Shown: positions 7,349 through 15,562 of the stretch, piece by piece | Position numbering within the stretch: position 1 is the first letter of the stretch | Layout: the number at the start of each line of letters is the position of its first letter | NCBI RefSeq assembly: GCF_000023105.1 | Contig: NC_012669.1 | Span: 4,155,025 to 4,219,024, forward strand | Direction: 5' to 3' | DNA: 64,000 nucleotides | DNA from: Beutenbergia cavernae DSM 12333 | GTDB taxonomy: Bacteria; Actinomycetota; Actinomycetes; Actinomycetales; Beutenbergiaceae | Notes under the pieces: generated by a model | Seen by the model: only the letters and a program-made list of their open reading frames with translations | Databases searched by the model: none | What the model was told of the DNA's origin: nothing | Made by a program: the position numbers and the translations under genes

Positions 7349-8803
7349 ATGACCACACCCGCCCTGAGCCCTGGCCACCTGAGCGGCCGCGACTGGGCAG
7401 CGCTCCTCGTGCTGTGCGGCGCGATCTTCCTCGAGGGCAGCGACGTCGCCATGCTCACCGTCGCCCTCCCGTCGATCCGGACGGACCTGGGCCTCGCGAC
7501 GAGCGAGCTGGGGGGCGTCCTCACGGCCTACGTCGTGGGCTACGGCGGCTTCATGCTGCTCGGCGGGCGGGCGGCGGACCTCTACGGGCGCCGTCGGATG
7601 TTCGTGCTGTGGCTCGTGGTCTTCCTCGTGTTCTCCGGGCTGGGCGGCCTCGCCACCGAGGGTTGGATGCTGCTCGTCGCCCGCCTCGTCACCGGGATCG
7701 CCGCCGGCTTCCTGACGCCGGCAGGCCTCTCGCTCATCACCACGCAGTTCCCCGAGGGACCGCGACGCAACCGTGCGCTCATCATCTACGGGGCGGCGGG
7801 GGCGGCCGGCTTCTCGCTCGGCCTCGTCGTCGGCGGCCTCCTCAGCGCGATCCACTGGCGCTGGGTGTTCTTCGCCCCGGTCGTCCTGTCGGTCGTCCTG
7901 CTCGTGCTCGCGGTCGCCGTGATCCGCCGCGACGCACCCGACCGGGGCCGGGGCCGTCTCGACGCCGGTGGTGCGCTCACCGCCACCGGCGCCATGGTCC
8001 TGCTGGCGTTCGGGATCGTCCGCCTCGAGCACCTGGGCGACGAGCCCGTCCCGACGCTCGGCGCGCTCGCCGGTGGCCTCGCGCTGCTCGTCGTCTTCGT
8101 GCTGCTGCAGCGCCGATCGCCGGACCCGCTCGTGCGGCTCGGGCTGCTGCGCTGCGGCGTCCTCGTCCGCGCCAACATCACGGCGCTCGCGTTCGCCGGG
8201 GCGTTCTACGGCTTCCAGTTCCTGCTCACCCTGTACCTGCAGGAGATGCGAGGCTGGACCCCGCTGCAGACCGGCCTCGCCATGCTGCTCATGGCGATCG
8301 ACGCCGTCCTCGCCCCCACGCTGACACCCCGCCTCGTCGAACGCTTCGGCGTGGCTCGGGTCATCGTGGGTGGCGGGCTCGCGGCGTTCGCCGCCGTCGC
8401 GCTCTTCGCGTTCGCCCGGCTCGACTGGGTGTACGCGCTCATGGTCCCGTCGATGCTGCTCGTCGGCGTCGCGTTCGCCCTCGCCTACGGTCCGCTCGCG
8501 ATCGCCGCGACCGACGGCGTCGCCGAACGGGAGCAGGGGGTGGCGAGCGGGCTGCTCAACACGTCCTTCCAGCTCGGCGCCGCGATCGGGATCTCGACGG
8601 CGACGCTCGCGTTCACCGTGACGCTCGCCGGCCAGGGGTCGGCGGCCGTCCAGCTCGCCGCGTTCCGCGTCGCGCTCGTGGTGCCGGCGGCGCTCGCCCT
8701 CGTCGCCGCCACGACCATGGTGCTCCGCGCGCGCCGTCGGCCGCTCGGGGCAGATGCCCCCGACGCACCCGAGACCCGGGCCGAGGTACGCGTGCCGGGC
8801 TGA
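7349..8803 (+). CDS. MFS drug-efflux transporter, DHA2 (14-helix) type
   Basis: 484 residues, hydrophobic throughout with about 14 membrane segments. MFS motif A is visible as GGRAADLYGRRRMF (about 72-85), and the drug:H+ antiporter motif C region lies in GAAGAAGFSLGLVVGG (about 150-165). Proteins of this type export toxic compounds using the proton gradient in the cytoplasmic membrane. It is divergent from the HxlR regulator and shares its small control region. The ATG at 7349 follows a GAGAGGA site. The substrate cannot be predicted. Confidence 0.92.
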   Translation: MTTPALSPGHLSGRDWAALLVLCGAIFLEGSDVAMLTVALPSIRTDLGLATSELGGVLTAYVVGYGGFMLLGGRAADLYGRRRMFVLWLVVFLVFSGLGGLATEGWMLLVARLVTGIAAGFLTPAGLSLITTQFPEGPRRNRALIIYGAAGAAGFSLGLVVGGLLSAIHWRWVFFAPVVLSVVLLVLAVAVIRRDAPDRGRGRLDAGGALTATGAMVLLAFGIVRLEHLGDEPVPTLGALAGGLALLVVFVLLQRRSPDPLVRLGLLRCGVLVRANITALAFAGAFYGFQFLLTLYLQEMRGWTPLQTGLAMLLMAIDAVLAPTLTPRLVERFGVARVIVGGGLAAFAAVALFAFARLDWVYALMVPSMLLVGVAFALAYGPLAIAATDGVAEREQGVASGLLNTSFQLGAAIGISTATLAFTVTLAGQGSAAVQLAAFRVALVVPAALALVAATTMVLRARRRPLGADAPDAPETRAEVRVPG

Positions 8804-8821
8804 GCCCGCGAGAATGGGCCG

Positions 8822-9694
8822 ATGTCGTCCGACCTGACCGACACGCAGCGGCGGGCGCTCGCCCACGTGGCGAGCCACGCCGTCGGCGACCCGATCGACC
8901 CGGCGCTGCGGGTCACGCTGCACTTCCACCCCGACCGCGGCGGCCTGCTCGACGATCTCGCCCGCCGCCGCCTCTACCGGAACCAGTTCGAGACCGGCAC
9001 GAGCAACGGCGGGCTGACGGCCCACCCGGGCGGCGACCGGTGGCGCTGGGAGCAGCGCATGTTCGCTGGCGCTTACGACGGCGCGGCACCGGGCGATCGG
9101 CCGAAGTACGGCGCGCTCGACGTCCGACGGCGCAGCGTCGGCGCCGCTCCGCGCTTCGGTTCCGCGTTCCTCCGGCTGCGCCCGGAGGTGCTCGACCGCA
9201 CCACGTTCTGCTTCCCGGACAGCGTCCAGGAGCCGACCGACGTCGGGGTCCGCGCCCGCGGGAGCCACGTCGTCGCGCTCGCCCTCGGCGCCGTCCACGA
9301 TGCGCTCGACGACTACGTCGAGGCCCAGGTGCACGGGCCGGTGCGCCTGCCCGAGGACGTCGAGGCGATCGTGCTCGACCCCGCCTATCGCGGTACCGAG
9401 GTGGAGGTCGAGGCGCACCGTGCCTGCCCGGACGTCGCCTGGCACGCCGGCTTCCGGCTCGGCCTCGACGCCCTGCGGGCGCACCCGGACTACCGCGGCC
9501 CGGAGTTCGTCGAGCTCGGCATCGAGGTCGTGCGGCGGTTCGGCGACGGCACGACGCTCGACCCGCGGGTGCTCGGCCACGCCGTCCGCACGGGCGAGTA
9601 CGACCTCCAGGACCTCAAGCGGGTCTGGCACCTGCTCGCCCGTTTCGGGACGCCGGAGCTCGCCGGAACGACGAGCGGGCGGGCTGAGGGATGA
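8822..9694 (+). CDS. DUF3626 domain-containing protein
   Basis: 290 residues without signal peptide or membrane segments. The block FHPDRGG (about 37), RNQFETGTSNGG (about 53) and RPKYGALDVRR (about 96) matches my recollection of the DUF3626 family, whose function is not established. It begins 18 bases after the MFS gene and its stop overlaps the start of the aminoglycoside-kinase-like gene (ATGA). It may therefore be cotranscribed with both. Confidence 0.75.
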   Translation: MSSDLTDTQRRALAHVASHAVGDPIDPALRVTLHFHPDRGGLLDDLARRRLYRNQFETGTSNGGLTAHPGGDRWRWEQRMFAGAYDGAAPGDRPKYGALDVRRRSVGAAPRFGSAFLRLRPEVLDRTTFCFPDSVQEPTDVGVRARGSHVVALALGAVHDALDDYVEAQVHGPVRLPEDVEAIVLDPAYRGTEVEVEAHRACPDVAWHAGFRLGLDALRAHPDYRGPEFVELGIEVVRRFGDGTTLDPRVLGHAVRTGEYDLQDLKRVWHLLARFGTPELAGTTSGRAEG

Positions 9695-10578
9695 GCCCCG
9701 TGGAGGTCCCCACGTCGTTCCGCGCGTCGCCGCGCTGGTGGCACGACGCCGACGGCGCCGCCTGGCTCGACGCGCTCCCCTCGCTCGTCGAGGCGGCAGC
9801 CCGCCGCTGGGACCTCGAGATCGACGGGCGGCCGTCGCACGGCTCGAACGCCCTCGTGGTCCCGGTCCGGCGTGCGGGAGAGCCGTTCGCGCTGCGCCTG
9901 ACGCCGCCGGGCGACGGCGTGGCCGCCGAGGTCGCGGCGCTGCGGTTCTGGGCGGGGCGCGGGACCGTCCAGCTCGAGGACGCCGACGTCGACGCCGGCG
10001 TCACGCTGCTGGAACGCCTCGACGCCACCCGGAGCCTCGCGAGCCTCCCGCTCGACGACGCCGTCAGGCACCTCGCGCGTCTCATGCGCCGGCTCGCGGT
10101 CCCGGCGCCGGCGTCGGCGCGCTCCACCGGCGACGTCGTCCGCGACCGGCTGCCGGAGCTCACGGCCGACTGGGAACGCCTCGGCCAACCGTTCGAGCGC
10201 CGCGCGCTCGACGCGGCGCGCGACGCGGGCGCGGGGCTGACGACTCCCGCCGCCGACGTCGCCGTCGACGGCGACCTGCACCACGAGCAGGTGCTCGCCG
10301 GCACGCGGGAGCCGTGGCTCGCCGTCGACCCCGTGCTGCTGCGCGGCGACGTCGAGTACGACCTCGCCCGGATTCTCTGGACCCGTCTCGACGAGATGGC
10401 CGACGACGACGTCCCGCGGCACGTGCGGACCGTCGTCGAGGTCGCCGACCTCGAGCCGGAGCGGGCCCACGCGTGGGTGCTGTTCCGCACCGTCGACTAC
10501 TGGCTGTGGGGCCTCGCGCACGGGCTCACCGAGGATCCGGTGCGCTGCGCGCGGATCGTCACTCTGCTCGCCGGCTGA
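9691..10578 (+). CDS. Aminoglycoside/hydroxyurea antibiotic resistance kinase-like protein (APH(6) type)
   Basis: 295 residues. The kinase-like fold shows DGDLHHEQVL (about 190-199), corresponding to the catalytic HGDLH loop with D in place of the first His, and AVDPVLLRGDVEYDLA (about 211), corresponding to the DFG-like Asp. This matches the family that includes streptomycin 6-kinase. A resistance role is possible but not proven; many actinobacteria have such genes without a known substrate. Its ATG overlaps the DUF3626 stop by four bases, and its end overlaps the convergent citrate synthase-like gene by 20 bases. Confidence 0.78.
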   Translation: MSPVEVPTSFRASPRWWHDADGAAWLDALPSLVEAAARRWDLEIDGRPSHGSNALVVPVRRAGEPFALRLTPPGDGVAAEVAALRFWAGRGTVQLEDADVDAGVTLLERLDATRSLASLPLDDAVRHLARLMRRLAVPAPASARSTGDVVRDRLPELTADWERLGQPFERRALDAARDAGAGLTTPAADVAVDGDLHHEQVLAGTREPWLAVDPVLLRGDVEYDLARILWTRLDEMADDDVPRHVRTVVEVADLEPERAHAWVLFRTVDYWLWGLAHGLTEDPVRCARIVTLLAG

Positions 10579-11923
10579 GCTCTGCCCGGTGGCTGACGGC
10601 GCCCGCCATCGGTCCGACGTAGCGTCCGGTCGGGCGCAGGCGCAGCGGCGGTCGCGTGTACTCGTCCAGCGCGTGTGCCACCCACCCGACGGTCCGCCCC
10701 AGCGCGAAGACGACCTCTCCCGCCTCCGGGTCCGCGCCGATCGCGAGGGTCAGCGCTCCGAGCGCGAGGTCGACGTTCGGGGCCAGCCCGGCGCGCCGCT
10801 GGACCGCCGCGGTCACGGCGTCGTACGCCCGGACGACGTCGCCGACCCGGGCGGCGTCGTCGTCCTGTCTCGCGCCGTCGCCGTCCCCGGCGGCGGCGCC
10901 GGCCCACGCCCGGAGCGCGTCGAGCAGCACGACGGCCCGCGGGTCGGCCCCGCGGTAGAGCCGGTGTCCGAAGCCGGGCACGCGGCCGACGCCGCGCACG
11001 GACGCGGCGACGGCGCCCGCGACGTCCCCCGTGGCCAGCGTCCGCGCGAGGAGGTCGTGCGCCGGCGAGCTCGCCCGGCCGTGCAGCGCGGAGTCGAGGG
11101 CGCCGAGCCCGGCCAGGACGACGCCGTCGACGTCCGCGCGGGCCGACGCCGCCGCCCGCGCGGCGAGCGTCGACGCGGCGAGGTCGTGGTCCACCAGTGC
11201 CACGAGCGCCGTCTCGAGCGCCAGGACGCCCCCGGGCTCGGGCGGCCGGGCGGTGAGCCGCGGCCAGAGCCGCGCCGCGAACCCTTCCCGAGAGGATCTC
11301 TGCGCGTCCGCGAGAGGAAGTCTGCGCCTCCGCGAGAGGATCTCTGTCGGATGCTCGCCGATCCGCGGCAGCGCGGCCGGGAGCGCCCCGAGCAGCACTC
11401 CCGCGCGCCGGGCGACGGCGCCGGGATCGAGGTCGCCGCGCGTCGGGTCCGTGGCGGCGACGGCCGGCACCGCCGCCTGCAGGCGCTGCACGAGCCGAGC
11501 CGACACCGGCATCGCCGCACCGACGCGTGCGGCGGCCGCGGCGCCGTCGTCGTCCTCCGCGAGCGACACCCCGGGATCGGACCACAGCCACGCCGCGACG
11601 TCGTCGAACCGGCTGGCCACCAGCTCGGCGAGCGGGACACCGCGAACGAGCAGCTCGCCGTCGACGACGGCGGCGACGTCCGTCTCGAGCACCATGAGCG
11701 GCGTCCCCGCGAGCGTGCCGCCCTCGGACGGCGGCGGAGGGCGACGGCGCGACGCCGCCACCCGCTCGATCTCGAGCGGGTCGAAGAACGACCCCTCCGG
11801 TGTCCGGGTGCGCCGCACGCGGCCTCGCGAGACGTACGCGTAGAGCGTCTCGACGCGAACCCCGAGCCGGGCGGCCGCCTCGCCGCTGGTCAGCAGAGGG
11901 AGCGCCGGATCGACCTGTGTCAC
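10559..11923 (-). CDS. Citrate synthase-like protein with N-terminal helix-turn-helix domain
   Basis: 454 residues, GTG start. Residues 10-55 form a MerR/excisionase-like DNA-binding domain (SGEAAARLGVRVETLYAYVS). The rest is a citrate synthase fold with the catalytic His-His-Asp set apparently present: SALHGR, GFGHRLYRGADPR and PNVDLALG. Such HTH-citrate synthases occur next to a second citrate synthase gene in actinobacteria; here the partner is divergent. It may be an active (methyl)citrate synthase, a regulator, or both. About residues 193-212 are encoded by an unusual 22-base tandem repeat rich in Arg and Ser. Confidence 0.85.
   Translation of the reverse strand: MTQVDPALPLLTSGEAAARLGVRVETLYAYVSRGRVRRTRTPEGSFFDPLEIERVAASRRRPPPPSEGGTLAGTPLMVLETDVAAVVDGELLVRGVPLAELVASRFDDVAAWLWSDPGVSLAEDDDGAAAAARVGAAMPVSARLVQRLQAAVPAVAATDPTRGDLDPGAVARRAGVLLGALPAALPRIGEHPTEILSRRRRLPLADAQRSSREGFAARLWPRLTARPPEPGGVLALETALVALVDHDLAASTLAARAAASARADVDGVVLAGLGALDSALHGRASSPAHDLLARTLATGDVAGAVAASVRGVGRVPGFGHRLYRGADPRAVVLLDALRAWAGAAAGDGDGARQDDDAARVGDVVRAYDAVTAAVQRRAGLAPNVDLALGALTLAIGADPEAGEVVFALGRTVGWVAHALDEYTRPPLRLRPTGRYVGPMAGAVSHRAELSRRAE
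11290..11347. repeat. Three-copy 22-base tandem repeat inside a coding gene
   Basis: Copies begin at 11290, 11312 and 11334 with the core GAGAGGATCTCTGCGC (the middle copy has GAGAGGAAGTCTGCGC). Each core is nearly self-complementary (AGAGGATCTCT). The unit length of 22 is not a multiple of three, but three units give 66 bases, so the citrate synthase-like frame stays open. Confidence 0.85.
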
Positions 11924-11935
11924 GCCTCACCTCGC

Positions 11936-11967
11936 ACGTTGACGGGATCAACGTTGACGAGTCTAGT
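11936..11967. promoter_or_regulatory. Palindrome and candidate promoter between divergent citrate synthase-like genes
   Basis: ACGTTGA-cggga-TCAACGT (11936-11954) is a perfect 7+5+7 inverted repeat in the 103-base gap between the two start codons. A rightward promoter can be drawn with -35 TTGACG (11939-11944) and -10 TCTAGT (11962-11967), 17 bases apart, so the palindrome overlaps the -35. The HTH-bearing citrate synthase-like protein is an obvious candidate binder. The palindrome is seen directly; promoter and binding are inference. Confidence 0.55.
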
Positions 11968-12026
11968 AGCCCGGCGGACAGTGGCAGGCGGACCCGAGAC
12001 CGGGCACTGACGCGAAGGAGAGACCC

Positions 12027-13193
12027 GTGAGCACCGTCGCACGCGATCGGCTCGACACCACCACCATCGACGCGCCGCCCGGCCTGGCCGGCGTCGTCGT
12101 CGCCCCGACAGCCATCGGCGACGTCCGGGGGCTCGAGGGCTACTTCCACTACCGCGGCTACTCCGCCGTCGAGCTCGCGAGCCGCACGAGCGTGGAGGAG
12201 GTCTGGCACCTGCTCGTCGACGGCGAGCTGCCGACGGCTGCCGAGCTCGCCGCCTTCTCCGCGGACGTCCGGCGACGGCGGCAGCTGCCCCCGCAGATCG
12301 CGCGCCTCCTGCCCGGGCTGGCCGAGGCGGCCCGGGGCGGCGACCCCCTGGCCGGGCTCCGCGCGGCACTGAGCGTGGTGGGCGCCGAGCTCGGGCTGCG
12401 TCCGCTGTACGACTCCGACCCGGCCGAGCGCCGCGACGCCGTCCTCACGCTGGGCGCGCTGACTCCCGTGCTGCTCGCCGAGCTCTCCCGCCGGCAGCGC
12501 GGCCTCGCCGTCGTGACGCCGGACGACGGCGCCGGCTTCGTGGCCGACTACCTGTGGCGCGTCACCGGGGCCGAGCCGGACGCGCGGCACGTCACGGCGC
12601 TGTCCACCTACCTCGTGGCGACCGTCGATCACGGCTTCAACGCCTCGACGTTCACCGCCCGGGTGATCGCCTCGACCGGCGCCGATCCCGCGGCGTGCCT
12701 CGTCGGCGCGCTCGGCTCGCTCTCCGGGCCGCTGCACGGCGGGGCGCCGAGCCGCGTGCTGGACGCGCTCGACGAGATTGCTCATGCGCGGAGGGCCCGG
12801 GAGTGGGCACGCGACCAGATCTCGGCCGGACGGCGGGTCATGGGGTTCGGGCACCCGGTGTACCGGACGGAGGACCCGCGCTCCGCGATGCTCCGCGAGG
12901 TGGTGCTGGACCTCGGTGCGCCGCGCGCGGAGCTGGCGGTCGCCGTCGAGCGCGAGGTCCTCGCCGCCCTCGAGGAGCTGAAGCCGGGCCGCGCGCTGCA
13001 CACGAACGTCGAGTTCTACGCGTCGGTGCTGCTCGAGGCGTGCGGCATCCCGCGCGAGGCGTTCACGGCCACGTTCGCGACGGCGCGCACGATCGGGTGG
13101 TCGGCCCACGTGCTCGAGCAGGCCGCCGACCCGAAGATCATCCGGCCGTCCGCGCGCTACGTCGGGCCGACGCCGCCCCGGCCCCTGCCCTGA
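12027..13193 (+). CDS. Citrate/2-methylcitrate synthase family protein
   Basis: 388 residues, GTG start with GAAGGAGAGA upstream. The citrate synthase landmarks are GPLHGGAP (about 233), GFGHPVYRTEDPR (about 273) and HTNVEFYAS (about 329). The position of the catalytic Asp in animal and E. coli enzymes (NVD) is Glu here (NVE), as I recall for some actinobacterial paralogues. The reaction would join oxaloacetate with acetyl- or propionyl-CoA. The gene is divergent from an HTH-citrate synthase-like gene and they share a palindrome. Confidence 0.9.
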   Translation: MSTVARDRLDTTTIDAPPGLAGVVVAPTAIGDVRGLEGYFHYRGYSAVELASRTSVEEVWHLLVDGELPTAAELAAFSADVRRRRQLPPQIARLLPGLAEAARGGDPLAGLRAALSVVGAELGLRPLYDSDPAERRDAVLTLGALTPVLLAELSRRQRGLAVVTPDDGAGFVADYLWRVTGAEPDARHVTALSTYLVATVDHGFNASTFTARVIASTGADPAACLVGALGSLSGPLHGGAPSRVLDALDEIAHARRAREWARDQISAGRRVMGFGHPVYRTEDPRSAMLREVVLDLGAPRAELAVAVEREVLAALEELKPGRALHTNVEFYASVLLEACGIPREAFTATFATARTIGWSAHVLEQAADPKIIRPSARYVGPTPPRPLP

Positions 13194-13407
13194 CCTGGTG
13201 GCACCCGACCTGTTGACACCCGACCGGGTCCGGAGCACCCTGGAGCCGGGCGCCGTCCAGCGCCTGACCTCCATCCCGGTGCTCACGCCACCGGCTCCGC
13301 GGGGGTAAAGGTGACCTCGAGTCATCGGGCGTGGTTCGTCAGCCCCTTCGGCGGGGCGCCGGGAGCGTGGGTCCGCGGTGTCGTCCGCCGGCGGAGGAGC
13401 ATGACGC

Positions 13408-14136
13408 ATGACCACGCAGAAGACCTTCAAGCGCCGCGTTCGCGAGCGCATGGCCAAGACCGGCGAGAGCTACACGTCCGCACGCCGCAACCTCGTGCCG
13501 GACGGCGACGACGCGGGCGCCGACGGCCCTGGGGCCGGCCCGCCGGGCTCCCCCGGCGGCCCAGCGGGTGACGCCGACGGCGCACTCGTGCTGACCGCCG
13601 AGGAACCGCTGGTCGCCGCCACCGGCCACGGCTGGGACCACTGGTTCGCCGAGCTCGACGCGTGGGGTGGCACCGCCCACACGCACACCGAGATCGCCCG
13701 CTACCTCACGGGCGAGCTCGACGTGTCCGGCTGGTGGGCACAGACCATCACCGTCAGCTACGAGCGCGCCCGCGGGATGCGGGCGCCGGGCGAGCACGCC
13801 GACGGCTTCTCGGTGAGCGCCGCGAAGACCGTCGGCGTCGGCGTCGAACGGCTCTTCGCCGCGTTCGACGACGTGGCCGTCCGTGATCGGTGGCTGCCTG
13901 GCGTGCCGCTCAGCCGCCGCACGGCGTCGGCGCCGAGGTCCGCCCGCTACGACTGGGGCCACGACGGGAGCCGCGTCCTGGTCGGGTTCACCGCCAAGGG
14001 TCCGGACAAGGCCACGATCGCCGTCCAGCACGAGCGGCTCGCCGACGCCGGCGCCGCCGAGACGCAGAAGGCGTACTGGCGCTCTGCCGTCGCCGCGCTC
14101 AAGACGTACCTCGAGAAGGGTGAGACCGATGACTGA
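13408..14136 (+). CDS. DUF4287/SRPBCC domain protein
   Basis: 242 residues. The start resembles short DUF4287 proteins (MTTQKTFKRRVRERMAKTG, and WDHWFAELDAWGG around 74), and a C-terminal part (about 135-235) looks like an SRPBCC/START ligand-binding fold, with VERLFAAFDD and DKATIAVQHERL. A Gly/Pro-rich linker lies between. Function unknown. The ATG at 13408 follows GGAGGAG. The stop overlaps the following VOC gene by eight bases, so the two are probably coupled. The 214 bases upstream (13194-13407) show no clear gene. Confidence 0.75.
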   Translation: MTTQKTFKRRVRERMAKTGESYTSARRNLVPDGDDAGADGPGAGPPGSPGGPAGDADGALVLTAEEPLVAATGHGWDHWFAELDAWGGTAHTHTEIARYLTGELDVSGWWAQTITVSYERARGMRAPGEHADGFSVSAAKTVGVGVERLFAAFDDVAVRDRWLPGVPLSRRTASAPRSARYDWGHDGSRVLVGFTAKGPDKATIAVQHERLADAGAAETQKAYWRSAVAALKTYLEKGETDD

Positions 14137-14542
14137 CAGCACGCAGCCGGCGACGGCCGGGAGCACGGGTTCGGGCGGCGGCCTCACGCACGTCCGCACG
14201 GTCGCGATCGCCGTGGACGACCAGGACCGGGCGCTCGCGTTCTACAGCGACGTGCTCGGCCTCGAGGTCCGTCTCGACGCCGAGTTCGCGCCCGGCAACC
14301 GGTGGATCGAGGTGGCTCCGGCCGGCGCCGAGACGTCGGTCGCGCTCGTCCCCGCGACCCGGGAACAGCCGGCGGGCGGCGACACGGGCATCCGGTTCAC
14401 GACGGCCGACGCCGCCGCGGACCACGCCCGGTTCGCGGCGGCGGGCGTCGACGTCGACGACGTGCTCCGCTGGGAGGGTGTGCCGCCGATGTTCCAGTTC
14501 CGCGACGTCGACGGGAACCTGCTCACCGCCGTCGAGGCCTGA
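14129..14542 (+). CDS. VOC (glyoxalase/bleomycin resistance/dioxygenase) family protein
   Basis: 137 residues. The N-terminal VOC module is clear (VRTVAIAVDDQDRALAFYSD, about 22-41), and the C-terminal module ends with PPMFQFRDVDGNLL. Metal-ligand positions of glyoxalase I are only partly recognisable, so catalysis is uncertain; many such proteins bind small ligands or have unknown substrates. The start overlaps the end of the SRPBCC-type gene (ATGACTGA). Confidence 0.85.
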   Translation: MTDSTQPATAGSTGSGGGLTHVRTVAIAVDDQDRALAFYSDVLGLEVRLDAEFAPGNRWIEVAPAGAETSVALVPATREQPAGGDTGIRFTTADAAADHARFAAAGVDVDDVLRWEGVPPMFQFRDVDGNLLTAVEA

Positions 14543-14572
14543 CGGCGGCTGCGTGGGCGGGCCGCCGTCAGG

Positions 14573-15355
14573 TCACCGGACGGCGGCCCGCTCCCCGCAG
14601 AGCTCCCGGCAGCGGGTAACGGTCGCCGCGAGCTCCTCGGGCGTCCGTCCCGGTGCGCCGAGCAGCTCGTCGACGCCCTCGAGACCGGCACGCGCCAGCA
14701 GCTGCTTGTCGTTCGTGACCCAGACGCCCCGCGCCGCGACGACGGCGTGCGCGGCCTGCGCCGTCGCCACCGCAGCGAGGCCCACCGCCTGGGTCACCCT
14801 GCCGCGCCGCGCGTGCCCGTCGAGCGCATAGCCGAATGTCACCTCCGCGCGTCCCCACCACTCTCGCGGCGCCTCCCGGCGCAGCGCCTCCGGGTACTCG
14901 GGCCGCGGGAGCGGTTCGCGCTCGCGCAGCACCTGAGCCTGCGCCAGCTCCGCGAGCAGGAGGTACGTGGGGATGCCGGCGAGGTGGAACATCAAGGGCT
15001 CGACGGCGAAGCGTCCGTCGCGCGCGTCGGCGAGCACCCGCTCGGTGACGGCGAGGTCGCGGTAGTGGACGTCGACCCGGCGGTCGTCGATCTCGAGCCA
15101 CGCCCCGCCGTTGAAGATCCCGCCGCCCCAGCCGCCGAGCTCGGACACCTCGCCGCGCCAGCCGACGTCGCGGAGGTCCTGCGGGTCGAACGACCCGCGG
15201 TAGTGGACGGCGAGGTCCCAGTCGCTCTCGGGAGCGTGCGTACCCTCCGCACGTGACCCGCCGAGCGTGACGGCGCGGACGCCGGGCAGCGCGGCCAGTC
15301 GGTCCGCGACTCCCCCCAGGAACGCCTCGTCGTCCGCCTCACGGTCCGTGTTCAC
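14573..15355 (-). CDS. Nucleotidyltransferase-domain protein (minimal/kanamycin-type fold)
   Basis: About 260 residues from a GTG at 15355. The nucleotidyltransferase motif is GGSRAEGTHAPESDWDLAVH (about 30-49), with the G-S and D-x-D metal-binding residues, and a third acidic residue is likely in DRRVDVHY (about 85). The rest is helical and without known domain. Such proteins transfer a nucleotide to a small molecule, protein or RNA. No antitoxin-like partner is adjacent, so a toxin-antitoxin role is not supported. Confidence 0.78.
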   Translation of the reverse strand: MNTDREADDEAFLGGVADRLAALPGVRAVTLGGSRAEGTHAPESDWDLAVHYRGSFDPQDLRDVGWRGEVSELGGWGGGIFNGGAWLEIDDRRVDVHYRDLAVTERVLADARDGRFAVEPLMFHLAGIPTYLLLAELAQAQVLREREPLPRPEYPEALRREAPREWWGRAEVTFGYALDGHARRGRVTQAVGLAAVATAQAAHAVVAARGVWVTNDKQLLARAGLEGVDELLGAPGRTPEELAATVTRCRELCGERAAVR

Positions 15356-15449
15356 GACGGCGACCGTAAGGCGCCGTCCGCACGACGGTCCACCGCTTTC
15401 AGGTCGCCGCGCATCGCGGGCGCGTGCTCCTTCCCCGCACGTGAGGCCG

Positions 15450-15517
15450 CGAGCTCGTACCTGGGCGGCGAGCTCGCACCTCCGGGAGCTCGATCTCGCC
15501 GCCGGCGTACGAGCTCG
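15450..15517. repeat. Long nested inverted repeat in a divergent intergenic region
   Basis: Outer arms CGAGCTCGTAC (15450-15460) and GTACGAGCTCG (15507-15517) are perfect complements. Inside them GGCGGCGAG (15464-15472) pairs with CTCGCCGCC (15495-15503), with a small symmetric internal loop between the two stems. GAGCTCG occurs four times. It lies in the 207-base gap between two divergent genes, where a terminator is not expected. It could form a cruciform or a structured leader RNA. Confidence 0.7.
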
Positions 15518-15562
15518 GCACGAGCCAGGCAGCCTGCGAACGCCGGGTGCGACGATGGGCCG

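Noticed and set aside
5408-9631. A 1407-residue open frame on the minus strand
   Set aside because: Only the last 478 codons (serine hydrolase) look like protein; the rest is the antisense of the HxlR, MFS and DUF3626 genes with Arg/Glu/His-rich low-complexity translation.
10497-13457. A 986-residue minus-strand frame over both citrate synthase-like genes
   Set aside because: Arg/Gly-rich with no domain; it overlaps two well-supported genes in other frames.
14573-15355. Nucleotidyltransferase as toxin of a MNT/HEPN-type system
   Set aside because: No HEPN or antitoxin-like gene is adjacent and the protein is larger than typical MNT antitoxins.
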